Shown: positions 17,208 to 26,061 of the stretch, in pieces
Position numbering within the stretch: position 1 is the stretch's first letter
Layout: each line of letters begins with the position of its first letter
From: an uncultured Bacteroidales bacterium
Lineage (GTDB): Bacteria; Bacteroidota; Bacteroidia; Bacteroidales; Paludibacteraceae
DNA length: 47,162 bases
Direction of reading: 5' to 3'
NCBI GenBank assembly: GCA_900319035.1
Contig: ONMU01000010.1
Coordinates: 1-47,162, forward strand
Position numbers and translations under genes: made by a program
Notes under the pieces: model-generated
The model's database searches: none
What the model was told of the DNA's origin: nothing
What the model saw: the letters and a program-made list of their open reading frames with translations, nothing else

Positions 17208-18076
17208 TTGTCTTTTTTATCCGTATCAAGAGGCAATTCTTGTACTGAATTATCTTCTATCGGGCGAATATAGTCAGAAGCACGTTCGGAAGAAATAACA
17301 CTACGTCCTAATTGCCGCTCTAAATCTTCGCGTGCGTTCCTTGCCACTTTGCCACCAGCTTGCGCAGCCTGCTGACTTTCAAGCATACCTTTCGGATTTC
17401 GTTGGCGGGAAAGTTCTGTAGTTGCCACCTCGGCTAACGTGTTGAGCGCTAATTCCACATTCGTCATGTTGTCGCGTAAGTTCTCTTTGGTCAGCCCTTT
17501 GTGACGTTTGTACTCTCCGGTAGTCATTCCGCTCCATGCTTTCGTCAGCACATTCGTCAAAATAGCAAAATCCTTATGTTCCGTTATACCGGCTCTCTGC
17601 CATTCGTCCGTTAGCTCCTTACGCATCTCTATAGAACGCATTCGTTCGTTGATCCATTTGTCCGAATAGCCTTGCCGACGATAGTCCTCTACTGCCATTT
17701 GGAAGGTCAGCTCCGGATCGATCATCTGGTCAATACGTTGCTCTCCTAATTGCGCTAACCATTGTTTCACAGGTTCCGCTTTCTTAGACGGAATAGATTG
17801 AATAATACGAAAAATACCCTGTAAATCAGCAGCTTGCACCTTTCTTCGTTTGCCATCAAATGCTCTCATTTCTACAGGGGTACAAATTGTACCCCACTTG
17901 GAATTTAATTCCTCGTCACGCGAACGCATTCTCTTAATGTACTGCTTAGTATCAGTACTATCCGTTAACACTTGTACTATATCTACGACCGAGAAATAGT
18001 ACTTTTCCTGCTCCTCGTCCCAAACGATTCGGACCTTCTTTCCTTCAAAAAGTTGTATGGCAAAATTGTCTTCCAT
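17201..18076 (-). CDS. BRO-N domain protein (phage antirepressor / DinD-like)
   Basis: A 291-residue protein. The N-terminal third (FEGKKVRIVWDEEQEKYYFSVVDIVQVL to GKRRKVQAADLQGIFRIIQS) is a BRO-N/KilA-type DNA-binding domain as in phage antirepressors and DinD. The C-terminal part (QMAVEDYRRQGYSDKWINERM, TNVLTKAWSGMTTGEYKRHKGL) is a conserved extension in chromosomal members. It is likely a regulator or stress/phage-related DNA-binding protein; the targets are unknown. The start is ATG 18076 because the farther TTG at 18100 lies in the -7 box. It is flanked on both sides by direct repeats, each containing a promoter-like sequence. Confidence 0.8.
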   Translation of the reverse strand: MEDNFAIQLFEGKKVRIVWDEEQEKYYFSVVDIVQVLTDSTDTKQYIKRMRSRDEELNSKWGTICTPVEMRAFDGKRRKVQAADLQGIFRIIQSIPSKKAEPVKQWLAQLGEQRIDQMIDPELTFQMAVEDYRRQGYSDKWINERMRSIEMRKELTDEWQRAGITEHKDFAILTNVLTKAWSGMTTGEYKRHKGLTKENLRDNMTNVELALNTLAEVATTELSRQRNPKGMLESQQAAQAGGKVARNAREDLERQLGRSVISSERASDYIRPIEDNSVQELPLDTDKKDKQ

Positions 18077-18096
18077 TGTAAATTCCTTTATGGCTT

Positions 18097-18149
18097 GCAA
18101 AGGTACGCATTTTTTCTGACATACGCAAAAAAAATGTGGAATTTATTGC
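18097..18149. repeat. Right direct repeat flanking the BRO-N gene
   Basis: The partner of 17128-17207. It contains the BRO-N promoter at one end and TGGAATTTATTGC, which overlaps the aroB -33 box, at the other. Confidence 0.7.
18098..18129 (-). promoter_or_regulatory. -33/-7 promoter of the BRO-N gene
   Basis: Minus strand: TTTG (18126-18129), 20 bases, TACCTTTG (18098-18105). Confidence 0.75.
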
Positions 18150-18176
18150 ATAATTCAAAAAAAAGCAGTAATTTTG
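18145..18176 (+). promoter_or_regulatory. -33/-7 promoter of aroB
   Basis: ATTG (18145-18148), 20 bases, TAATTTTG (18169-18176). The aroB ATG follows 8 bases later, so the transcript is nearly leaderless. Confidence 0.75.
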
Positions 18177-18184
18177 CACTCGAA

Positions 18185-19210
18185 ATGGTTTATACGGATA
18201 TCCATAGCGCCTTAGAAGAGCGGATGAAACGCTATGAACAGGTGTGTGTCATCGCCGATGAGGCGGTAAGTTTGGACATACCTGCTTTGGAAGGAATGCC
18301 TGTTTTGCGGCTGAAAATCAACGAGACAGCGAAGTCTCTTAACACAGTCACGCAGATCTGGGATTTTCTGTTTGCACACGAGATGACGCGCAAAGATCTG
18401 ATGGTGGCTGTCGGCGGAGGCGTACTAACCGACCTTGCCGGATTTGCTGCTGCTACATACAAACGCGGTATCGACTATATCAATATCCCCACTACTCTTT
18501 TATCAATGGTGGATGCCTCCTCAGGCGGCAAGACCGGCTTTAACTACCAAGGACTCAAGAACAGCATAGGCGCGTTTTATCCGCCTGTAGAGACACTCAT
18601 CTGCACGAAATGGTTAAAAACCTTACCACCCCAAGAATTTCTCAGCGGCTTTGCCGAAATGCTCAAGACATCCATCATTGATAGGGATAGTTGGCTTTGG
18701 CATGTTTTGCTCCAATACGATCTTGACACCATGCCGTTGGATGCTTTGGCTCCGCTGATTGAGGAATGCGTAGCGGTCAAAGAGCGTATTGTCAAATCGG
18801 ATCCCCGCGAAACGGGCTTTCGCAAAGTTCTCAATTTCGGGCACACGTTCGGACACGCGTTGGAAGAGATCTCCTTCGTACATCGTACATCGTCCCCTCG
18901 TCCTTTACTTCATGGCTATGCGGTCGTATATGGGATGATTGCCGAGTTATATCTGAGTGTCACACAACTTGGTTGCCCGAGAGAACCACTTCAGGCATTG
19001 ACGCAACTCATGCTCCATTATTACGGTCGTCCGCAATGTAAGTGTTCCGACCGCGAGGCGCTTATCTCGCTTATGCAGCACGATAAAAAGAACGAGCGTG
19101 CCGCTGAGATCAACTGCACACTCATCCGTTCCATCGGTCAACCTGTCATCAATCAGATTATCTCTCCCGAAGACGCCTCAGAGGCATTGGATTACCTTTT
19201 CTCCCTGTAA
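18185..19210 (+). CDS. aroB: 3-dehydroquinate synthase
   Basis: Converts DAHP to 3-dehydroquinate in the shikimate pathway, using NAD and a divalent metal. The 341-residue length is normal. Motifs are VGGGVLTDLAGFAAATYKRG (NAD binding), PTTLLSMVDASSGGKTGFN, LNFGHTFGHALE and LLHGYAVVYGM with the metal-binding histidines, and LMQHDKKN. The start is at ATG 18185, since an upstream extension of the frame would include the promoter. A CGTACAT-type repeat (18878-18900) encodes an odd insertion FVHRTSSPRP before the metal-binding histidine. The last 33 bases overlap the convergent gene on the other strand. Confidence 0.95.
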   Translation: MVYTDIHSALEERMKRYEQVCVIADEAVSLDIPALEGMPVLRLKINETAKSLNTVTQIWDFLFAHEMTRKDLMVAVGGGVLTDLAGFAAATYKRGIDYINIPTTLLSMVDASSGGKTGFNYQGLKNSIGAFYPPVETLICTKWLKTLPPQEFLSGFAEMLKTSIIDRDSWLWHVLLQYDLDTMPLDALAPLIEECVAVKERIVKSDPRETGFRKVLNFGHTFGHALEEISFVHRTSSPRPLLHGYAVVYGMIAELYLSVTQLGCPREPLQALTQLMLHYYGRPQCKCSDREALISLMQHDKKNERAAEINCTLIRSIGQPVINQIISPEDASEALDYLFSL

Positions 19211-21214
19211 GGTATAGAGACCTTGCTCGGTCTCCACATAGAGAATACCATTCCGTTCAATAATACGATTTTTGAACGCGGACGGTTGATTACCGATTGT
19301 ATCTAAGCCTTGCGGCTCCGAATAGGTGTCTTGTTTGACGATATAAAGCGTCACAACAGAATAGTCATAACTTACCATGACAAAGGTGCGTGTCGGTACT
19401 CCAGTGATAAAAGAAGCCAACTTAAACTTATTCTCCACGGCATAAGTCTTACCTTTATACACCAACTCCGTCCAACCGTTCACTACTGCGCTATCCAAAA
19501 CCATATAGCGACACACATCTGCCGAATCAATCGACACACCTGCTTGTTCAGGCAGGACTTCGCTATTCGTTCCCACACGGAACTGCTCTGTCGGCGAGAT
19601 CTCCGGCACACCGAAATAATTGATAAAACGTCCGACTACTCCGAACAATGGGTCACCGGCTTTCAAGTTCGCTCCATAGCGTTTGCCTGTCACACCGTCA
19701 CCACGGTCGAAAAGCAACATACTGCCGGTAGTATCACGGACATAGATATAATTATCGTATTTCTTGGTTACCACTACATCCTTCAGATAAACGACCGCAT
19801 GATCAACCGACTCAACTGCCTCGCGCACAGTCTTCATATTTTCCACATGCAGCAAAACCAAAACCGACGTTTGTACATCTCCGGACGTAAACAACAAAGT
19901 ATCCGTATAATGACCCGCTTGAGTGACATGATACGTAATCGTCAATACATCTCCGTCACGGTCTAAAAGTTCCGATGAAAGCGAGAAGAATTGCGTATTG
20001 GTATGAGTCACCTGAATATCCTCAGACAAAAGATTTGCATTGATCTCAATAGTCTTCGCTCCGGAAGTCTCGGTCGTTATTCCGAAGTTTACCATCGGCG
20101 CTATTATAGCCGCTACATCTCCCATCGCCTCTACTCGTCGATAGAGACAAACCGGAGTCTGCGAACGCTCTGCGTAACAAGCGAAAAGCGTTGGATTATT
20201 CTGGGCGTTATACTGTATGATCTTGGAACGACTCGTACCAAGGTTTGTGATTACCGCCTCACCGCCGTTCTCAATCTCAATATCCCAATAGCCGTAATTG
20301 CCGTAACTCTTCTCACTCACCACATCCGTCCAAAGAGCCAAACGGTTTTTGGTCTGACCACCGGAAGCTACCAAATACGCTTCTTCGTACCGCAACTCAT
20401 CTTGGAATATATACGCGATTTCTCCGTTCAAATCGGCGATTCTTAAGGTATAAACGGCTCTATCATCTGCATCTACCTGCATCCTGTCAGCGGTATAACG
20501 TCCTTTGATAGCATGGATATTATTCACGCTTTCGAACTCATCATAATAGCCCATGATATAGTTCACGCCCTCTTGATAAACACCAAAGATGACTTGATCC
20601 GAATCCTGTAACTGCGTTACGTCCGTTACCAACTGATAAGTATCCATCGTGAAGACCGAACTACCGCCTGAAGCCGAACGGATAGATATACTATTGATAT
20701 AAATTCCATTCTCTGTACAATCGACCCAAAACTTAATAGTACCATCTTGCGGAGCTTCAAAAAGTACGATGGAATCGCGATTATATACCCCTTCTCCACT
20801 TACAGCCGGTCGGTTCACAACAATAGATTGCGGATCGTTTTCGCCCACTTGTACATGGATCGTTCCTTTGCCTTTACTGCTGTTCTGGCAAAAGTTAATG
20901 GTAACACGCCGAACGCCCTGAAAAGTCTGTACAGACGCAGCTCCGGCTCCGGTAGTACTGGTTTTAACACCAACTCCGCATGAATAAAGACGACCATCTG
21001 CAGCCGTACGACCGGCATTATACTCATACGCCGCTTGGTCGCATTTCCAACCGTCCGTAACACCGTCACAAACCGTCGCACCCACCTTGCTTGCCCATGT
21101 CTTGGAAGTGAAAGTATAAGTCGTCACTCCTGCTGCTACAGACAGCGGGAAAAGAAACAAAAGGAATGTACAAAGACTCAAAGTACCCAGTACCAATTGA
21201 TTGTGTGTTTTCAT
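19178..21214 (-). CDS. Secreted multi-domain protein with OB-fold-like segment
   Basis: A 678-residue protein with a clear signal peptide (LGTLSLCTFLLFLFPLSVAAG). The first 180 residues read as a beta-rich domain (YTFTSKTWASKVG, VRRVTINFCQNSSKGKGTIHVQVG). The middle is unassigned. Residues about 480-570 (VVYLKDVVVTKKYDNYIYVRD to GRFINYFGVPEISP) resemble the OB-fold domains (DUF5689/DUF6359-like) of secreted Bacteroidales proteins. The C-terminus (IIERNGILYVETEQGLYTLQGEKVIQ) is a short beta-tail often seen on exported Bacteroidales proteins, not a full type IX domain. It is probably surface or periplasmic, of unknown role. Its 3' end overlaps aroB by 33 bases tail to tail. Confidence 0.75.
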   Translation of the reverse strand: MKTHNQLVLGTLSLCTFLLFLFPLSVAAGVTTYTFTSKTWASKVGATVCDGVTDGWKCDQAAYEYNAGRTAADGRLYSCGVGVKTSTTGAGAASVQTFQGVRRVTINFCQNSSKGKGTIHVQVGENDPQSIVVNRPAVSGEGVYNRDSIVLFEAPQDGTIKFWVDCTENGIYINSISIRSASGGSSVFTMDTYQLVTDVTQLQDSDQVIFGVYQEGVNYIMGYYDEFESVNNIHAIKGRYTADRMQVDADDRAVYTLRIADLNGEIAYIFQDELRYEEAYLVASGGQTKNRLALWTDVVSEKSYGNYGYWDIEIENGGEAVITNLGTSRSKIIQYNAQNNPTLFACYAERSQTPVCLYRRVEAMGDVAAIIAPMVNFGITTETSGAKTIEINANLLSEDIQVTHTNTQFFSLSSELLDRDGDVLTITYHVTQAGHYTDTLLFTSGDVQTSVLVLLHVENMKTVREAVESVDHAVVYLKDVVVTKKYDNYIYVRDTTGSMLLFDRGDGVTGKRYGANLKAGDPLFGVVGRFINYFGVPEISPTEQFRVGTNSEVLPEQAGVSIDSADVCRYMVLDSAVVNGWTELVYKGKTYAVENKFKLASFITGVPTRTFVMVSYDYSVVTLYIVKQDTYSEPQGLDTIGNQPSAFKNRIIERNGILYVETEQGLYTLQGEKVIQCL

Positions 21215-21229
21215 GCTATTAACGATTTA

Positions 21230-21300
21230 TCCATTTAACAATTTAACGTTTTAACGTCACAAAGTGACCATTTTAACGATTTAACGTTTGCTTTAGCAAA
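21230..21300. repeat. TTTAAC tandem repeats with two mini-hairpins
   Basis: TTTAAC words repeat with 8-9 base steps. Between them are GTCAC-AAA-GTGAC (21256-21268) and TTTGC-TTTA-GCAAA (21287-21300), perfect palindromes in the style of the 313-509 array. It lies between phoH and the secreted gene. Confidence 0.7.
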
Positions 21301-21301
21301 C

Positions 21302-22225
21302 CTATTTATACGCCGCCACGATCTTCTTTACAAGCGGGTGACGGACGATATCTTTCTCGTTGAATTCGATGATTTTGATACCTTTGATGTCCTTGAACCG
21401 CTCCATAGCATCCCGCAAACCGGATTTCTGAGTCGGCGGCAAGTCAATCTGCGTCATATCGCCGGTAACAATCATCTTTCCTCCTAATCCCAAACGGGTG
21501 AGGAACATCTTCAGCTGCAAAGCAGTCGTGTTCTGCGCCTCATCCAAGATCACCACAGCATCGGAGAGCGTCCGTCCGCGCATGAATGCCAGAGGCGCAA
21601 TCTGGATCGTTCCTTTCTCCATGAACTCCGCGAGTTTGGCTCCTGGAATCATATCCTGCAAGGCATCGTAAAGAGGTTGCAAATAGGGATCAATCTTCTC
21701 TTTCATGTCTCCGGGCAGGAATCCTAATTTCTCTCCTGCCTCTACAGCCGGACGGGAAAGGATGATCCGCTTCACCTCTTTGTTTCGCAAGGCACGTACC
21801 GCCAAAGCGATAGCTGTATAGGTCTTACCGCTACCGGCAGGACCGACCGCAAAGAGCAGATCGTTCTCTTCGTATGCTTTCACCAAAGCCTGCTGATTAG
21901 CCGAACGGGCATAGATAGACTTGCCGTTCACACCATGGAGAATCAAGTTATCGGTAGCTTGCTCTTGGGGCTTATCGCCGTGCAGCAGAAGAAGAATATC
22001 CTGCTCTGAGAGACGATTGTTGCGTACGCAGAACTGCTCGCATAGATGCAGCGATTTCTCGAAATGCTCTATCGCTTTTTCGGCTCCTGTCACTTTCACC
22101 TGATAGCCGCGTGCAACCACACGGACATCGGGATGTTGGTTCTTGAGACAGAGGATGTTTTTATTATTCACACCGTAAAAGGTCGGTGTATCGAGGGAAT
22201 CCAGAAGTGTAATGATTTGTTCCAT
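21302..22225 (-). CDS. PhoH-like P-loop ATPase
   Basis: A 307-residue cytoplasmic protein. The C-terminal two thirds is the PhoH ATPase domain: Walker A GPAGSGKT, KRIILSRPAVEAGEKLGFLPGD, and Walker B-type VVILDEAQNTT followed by TGDMTQIDLPP. The N-terminal part is the KH-like extension seen in PhoH/YbeZ proteins, which are linked to RNA metabolism and ribosome-associated YbeY. ATG 22225 begins inside the preceding gene, an overlap of 62 bases. Confidence 0.93.
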   Translation of the reverse strand: MEQIITLLDSLDTPTFYGVNNKNILCLKNQHPDVRVVARGYQVKVTGAEKAIEHFEKSLHLCEQFCVRNNRLSEQDILLLLHGDKPQEQATDNLILHGVNGKSIYARSANQQALVKAYEENDLLFAVGPAGSGKTYTAIALAVRALRNKEVKRIILSRPAVEAGEKLGFLPGDMKEKIDPYLQPLYDALQDMIPGAKLAEFMEKGTIQIAPLAFMRGRTLSDAVVILDEAQNTTALQLKMFLTRLGLGGKMIVTGDMTQIDLPPTQKSGLRDAMERFKDIKGIKIIEFNEKDIVRHPLVKKIVAAYK

Positions 22226-22580
22226 GAATACAAATAGTCTGCACTCCGTTATGGAGCATCAGAAAAGGTACATTGAGTTTTCTATTATACGTAATAGCTT
22301 GATCTAAAGTCTTTTGCGTCAACGGCACGGTCTCCGCCTTACATTCGATAACCATGAGGGGATTCATCTGCCGGTCATAGACGACAGCATCGCATCGTTT
22401 CTTAGCTTCGCCGACGTTAATCTCCTGCTCCACAGCAATAAGGGAAGCCGGATAGTCAAGTTGCTCCACCAGACGGTGAAGCAACTGTTGACGAACCCAT
22501 TCTTCCGGCGTCAGACGCACCCAACGATGCCTCCATTCGCAGAAGATCTGCTCCTTATTATTATACACGCGCGTACGCAA
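22164..22580 (-). CDS. HsdR N-terminal (restriction-endonuclease-like) domain protein
   Basis: A 138-residue stand-alone nuclease-fold protein of the type I restriction HsdR_N family. Key motifs are LTPEEWVRQQLLHRLVEQLDYPASLIAVEQEI, KRCDAVVYDR and MVIECKAE (the PD-(D/E)xK-type core D...ExK). These small proteins are common near phoH or DNA-metabolism genes in Bacteroidales; the role is unknown. There is no ATG near the N-terminus. TTG at 22580 is the best candidate, but family similarity seems to extend a few codons further upstream, up to a stop inside the end of glnS. Confidence 0.8.
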   Translation of the reverse strand: MRTRVYNNKEQIFCEWRHRWVRLTPEEWVRQQLLHRLVEQLDYPASLIAVEQEINVGEAKKRCDAVVYDRQMNPLMVIECKAETVPLTQKTLDQAITYNRKLNVPFLMLHNGVQTICIHGTNHYTSGFPRYTDLLRCE

Positions 22581-22591
22581 GACTTCAAACG

Positions 22592-24313
22592 TTATTTCAA
22601 GTAGTTATCCTTGAGGGAGCAAGTACGGTTGAGAACCAGTTTGTCAGCCGTAGTGTCCGGATCAACCACGAAGTAACCTTGCTTGAGCAACTGGTAGTGG
22701 TTCTCCTGCTCGATACCATCGACCAGAACCGGCTCGTGCAACTCGCTGTGCAGCGAACCTTCCACTTTAGCAGTCACTACCTTGAGGCTCTCCGGGTTGA
22801 GTAGATCACGGAAGTCACCTTCCTCTGCACTTGGGTTCTCGCAAGCAAAGAGACGATCGTACAGACGTACCTCAGCATCGAGACAGGTATCGCATTCTAC
22901 CCAGTTGATAGTCGCTTTGGTCTTGCGGTTACCGCCTTCGGTTCCTGACTTGGAGTTCGGATCATACGTTGCATAGACGGTAGTGATCTTTCCGTCTGCA
23001 TCCTTCTCACAACCGGTTGCCTGAATGATATAACTGCTCTTCAGACGCACTTCGCGACCACCGGGAGAGAGACGGTAGAACTTATTATCTGCCTCTTCGA
23101 GGAAGTCACCACGTTCAATCCAGAGCTCACGACCAAAACGAATCTCACGCGTACCGAGTTCCTCGTGTCCGTCTATATTCTCTGCGGTAATGGTTTCGCC
23201 TTCGCCCTCATAGTTGGTGATAACCAACTTCACAGGATCGAAGATAGCGCATACACGCGGAGCAGTCTCTTTGAGATCCTCACGGATAGTATGCTCCAAC
23301 AGACCTTGGTCAATCATTCCCTCTACTTTGGTATAACCGATTCGATCCATGAAATTGCGGATAGCAGTCGGCGTATATCCACGACGACGCAGACCGCAGA
23401 CGGTCGGCATACGCGGATCATCCCAGCCTGCCACCAGACCTTCTTTGACGAGCTGTAACATCTTACGCTTCGACATAACGGTATAAGTGATGTTGAGTCG
23501 GTTGAACTCACGCTGCTTCGGACGATAGTCGGGACCATAAGGACTCAATCCGCAGAAGTTAGCACCGCTGAACTGGTCGATGAAATAGTCGTACAGAGGA
23601 CGATGCACCTCGAACTCAAGCGTACAGATCGAGTGCGTTACGCCTTCGAAATAGTCGGATTGACCGTGCGCAAAGTCATACATCGGATAGACGTTCCATG
23701 TGTGTCCGGTACGATGATGCGGATGCGAGGTGATGATACGATACATGATCGGATCACGGAAATGCATGTTGGGGTTTGCCATGTCGATCTTCGCACGCAG
23801 AACCATTTTGCCTTCCTCTATCTCGCCTCGTTGCATTGCCTCGAAGAGACGCAGGTTCTCCTCGATGGGACGATCACGGAAAGGCGAAGCCACACCGGGC
23901 TCGGTCGGCGTACCTTTCTGCTCCGCAATCTGCTCGGCTGTCTGCTCATCCACATAGGCCTTGCCTTCTTTGATGAAACGGATAGCGAGGTCATAGAGCT
24001 GCTGGAAATAATCGGAGGCATAGAAAATATGTCCCCATTTGAAACCAAGCCAACGAATATCGCGCTCGATGGTCTCTACATATTCGGTATCCTCCTTGGC
24101 AGGGTTCGTGTCGTCAAAACGGAGGTTACAAACACCGTTGTATTTCTCGGCAATACCGAAGTCCATACATATCGCCTTGACGTGTCCGATATGCAGGTAT
24201 CCGTTCGGCTCAGGCGGGAAACGCGTCTGAATACGTCCACCGTTCACTCCCTCTGCAAGGTCTTTTTGTACTATTTGCTCAATAAAATTGAGACTTTTTT
24301 CCTCAACTTCCAT
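22592..24313 (-). CDS. glnS: Glutaminyl-tRNA synthetase
   Basis: Charges tRNA-Gln with glutamine. A class I synthetase of 573 residues with the HIGH signature in PPEPNGYLHIGHVKA, the family sequence FDDTNPAKEDTEYVETIERDI, the KMSKS-type VMSKRKML, and the C-terminal anticodon-binding domain. It distinguishes Gln rather than Glu charging by LRFDDTNP and the length. ATG 24313 is preferred over the upstream TTG at 24334. It is followed after 11 bases by the HsdR-N-like gene. Confidence 0.96.
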   Translation of the reverse strand: MEVEEKSLNFIEQIVQKDLAEGVNGGRIQTRFPPEPNGYLHIGHVKAICMDFGIAEKYNGVCNLRFDDTNPAKEDTEYVETIERDIRWLGFKWGHIFYASDYFQQLYDLAIRFIKEGKAYVDEQTAEQIAEQKGTPTEPGVASPFRDRPIEENLRLFEAMQRGEIEEGKMVLRAKIDMANPNMHFRDPIMYRIITSHPHHRTGHTWNVYPMYDFAHGQSDYFEGVTHSICTLEFEVHRPLYDYFIDQFSGANFCGLSPYGPDYRPKQREFNRLNITYTVMSKRKMLQLVKEGLVAGWDDPRMPTVCGLRRRGYTPTAIRNFMDRIGYTKVEGMIDQGLLEHTIREDLKETAPRVCAIFDPVKLVITNYEGEGETITAENIDGHEELGTREIRFGRELWIERGDFLEEADNKFYRLSPGGREVRLKSSYIIQATGCEKDADGKITTVYATYDPNSKSGTEGGNRKTKATINWVECDTCLDAEVRLYDRLFACENPSAEEGDFRDLLNPESLKVVTAKVEGSLHSELHEPVLVDGIEQENHYQLLKQGYFVVDPDTTADKLVLNRTCSLKDNYLK

Positions 24314-24348
24314 ATATTTGTTTTTTACTTGCAAGCTTTGATTTTTCC

Positions 24349-25119
24349 TTATGCTCTTACGACTCCTCTGGTTGACGCACGAACGAAATCGACAATCAGG
24401 TCACGCTCAGCGGATGCCGGCATCGTCTCTACGATATGATCGAGCGCCTGAGTAGTGTTCATTCCACCCTGATAGAGCAGACGATAGACTTCTTGGATCG
24501 TGTGGATCTGCTCTGCAGTAAAACCACGGCGGTTGAGACCGACCGAGTTCACGCCGCAATACGAGATCGGCTCACGGGCAGCGATGATGAACGGAGGCAC
24601 GTCTTTGTTGATACGCGAACCACCTTGTACCATCACATGGCTACCGATATGACTGAACTGATGCACGAGTGTACCGCCGCCGATGATAGCGAAGTCATCC
24701 ACTACGACTTCACCTGCCAACTGCGTCGTGTTGGACATAATGATGTTATTACCCAAGACACAGTCGTGTGCCACATGGCAGTATGCCATGATCAGGTTGT
24801 TGTTTCCGATGACGGTCTGACCTTTGCTGAACGTACCACGATGCACCGTAACGAACTCACGCAGTACGCAGTTGTCCCCGATGATCGTCCAAGTCACCTC
24901 GCCGTGGAACTTGAGGTCCTGCGGGATAGCTCCGATGACCGCAGAAGGGAACACATGGCAATGTTTGCCCAACTTGGTGTACTGACAGATAGTGGCATTG
25001 GAGTCGATGATACAACCGTCTCCGATCTCTACGTCCTTGTCAATGAAGACGAAAGGACCTATTTCTACATCCGCGCCGATCTTGGCTTCCGGATGAATAC
25101 TTGCTAATGGACTAATCAT
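24349..25119 (-). CDS. lpxA: UDP-N-acetylglucosamine O-acyltransferase
   Basis: First step of lipid A synthesis: transfers a 3-hydroxyacyl chain from acyl carrier protein to UDP-GlcNAc. The 256-residue protein consists of left-handed beta-helix hexapeptide repeats (IHPEAKIGADVEIGPFVFID and so on), then YCHVAHDCVLGNN with the catalytic His, and a helical C-terminal domain ending in VRASTRG. It lies 30 bases after lpxC; the spacer is a short repeat (AGATTTCAG, twice). Confidence 0.96.
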   Translation of the reverse strand: MISPLASIHPEAKIGADVEIGPFVFIDKDVEIGDGCIIDSNATICQYTKLGKHCHVFPSAVIGAIPQDLKFHGEVTWTIIGDNCVLREFVTVHRGTFSKGQTVIGNNNLIMAYCHVAHDCVLGNNIIMSNTTQLAGEVVVDDFAIIGGGTLVHQFSHIGSHVMVQGGSRINKDVPPFIIAAREPISYCGVNSVGLNRRGFTAEQIHTIQEVYRLLYQGGMNTTQALDHIVETMPASAERDLIVDFVRASTRGVVRA

Positions 25120-25149
25120 ATAGATTTCAGATTTCAGAATTCAGATTAA

Positions 25150-26055
25150 TTATTCTTCGTTGATGATTTGGTTACGCAGACGACGGACGCACTGGGTATT
25201 GAAAGTATGTCCGGGTTTGTAGGCTTTGATACGTCCCTGAATACGCATTCCGAGCAGCGAGAGGTCGCCGATGACATCGAGCAACTTATGACGTGCCGGT
25301 TCGTTCTGGTAGTTCAGCGGCGAGAGGTAACCCAATTTCGTAGCATCGAAATGCGGCTGACCCATCTTGTCGCAGAAATAATCCATTCCTTCTTGGCTCA
25401 TCTCGGTCTCGTAGATGACGAGCGCGTTCTTGAGGTCACCACCTTTGATGAGTCCGACACGCAGCAACGGCTCTATCTCACGAACGAAACAGAACGTACG
25501 AGCCGCAGCAATCTCTTTGGGGTACTTCGTCAGGTCTGTCAGCGTAGCATGTTGCTCACGCAGAAGCATCGAACGGAAAGAGATCGTCACATCGACCTCG
25601 TAGTGGTCGCAAGGCTCGATACGGAGGATGTTTCCGTGCTCGGAGATATACTCGATCGGCTCGGTCACTACATACACGTTCTGCTCGGCCTCCTGTTCTA
25701 CCAGACCAACGCGCTCTATCTCTTTGACGAAATAACGTGCGCTACCGTCCAGAATAGGCATCTCCGGCGCATCCACATCGATGATACAGTTATCTACTCC
25801 CATGGCGTACAACGCACTCAAAGCGTGCTCTACCGTGGAGATCTTCCATTTACCGCGCTCTAAGACCGTTCCGCGTTCTGTTCCCGATACATAGTCAGCC
25901 AATGCTTTGTGACAGGGTTTCTTCGGCAGGTCCACGCGACGCAGACAGATACCTGTGTTCACAGGAGCCGGATGAAAAGTAGCTGTGATCTGAAGACCTG
26001 TATGCAGGCCCACCGATTGCAGCGTAAATTCTTCTTTTAATGTTTTTTGTTTCAT
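25150..26055 (-). CDS. lpxC: UDP-3-O-acyl-N-acetylglucosamine deacetylase
   Basis: Zinc deacetylase, the committed step of lipid A synthesis. The visible zinc and catalytic regions are STVEHALSAL (His), MPILDGSARYFV and PARHKLLDVIGDLSLLG (His and Asp). At 301 residues it holds only the LpxC domain, ending at GHTFNTQCVRRLRNQIINEE. In most Bacteroidota this gene continues into a FabZ dehydratase domain, and here only 30 bases separate its stop from lpxA, so that domain is absent at this locus. Confidence 0.95.
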   Translation of the reverse strand: MKQKTLKEEFTLQSVGLHTGLQITATFHPAPVNTGICLRRVDLPKKPCHKALADYVSGTERGTVLERGKWKISTVEHALSALYAMGVDNCIIDVDAPEMPILDGSARYFVKEIERVGLVEQEAEQNVYVVTEPIEYISEHGNILRIEPCDHYEVDVTISFRSMLLREQHATLTDLTKYPKEIAAARTFCFVREIEPLLRVGLIKGGDLKNALVIYETEMSQEGMDYFCDKMGQPHFDATKLGYLSPLNYQNEPARHKLLDVIGDLSLLGMRIQGRIKAYKPGHTFNTQCVRRLRNQIINEE

Positions 26056-26061
26056 GATATC

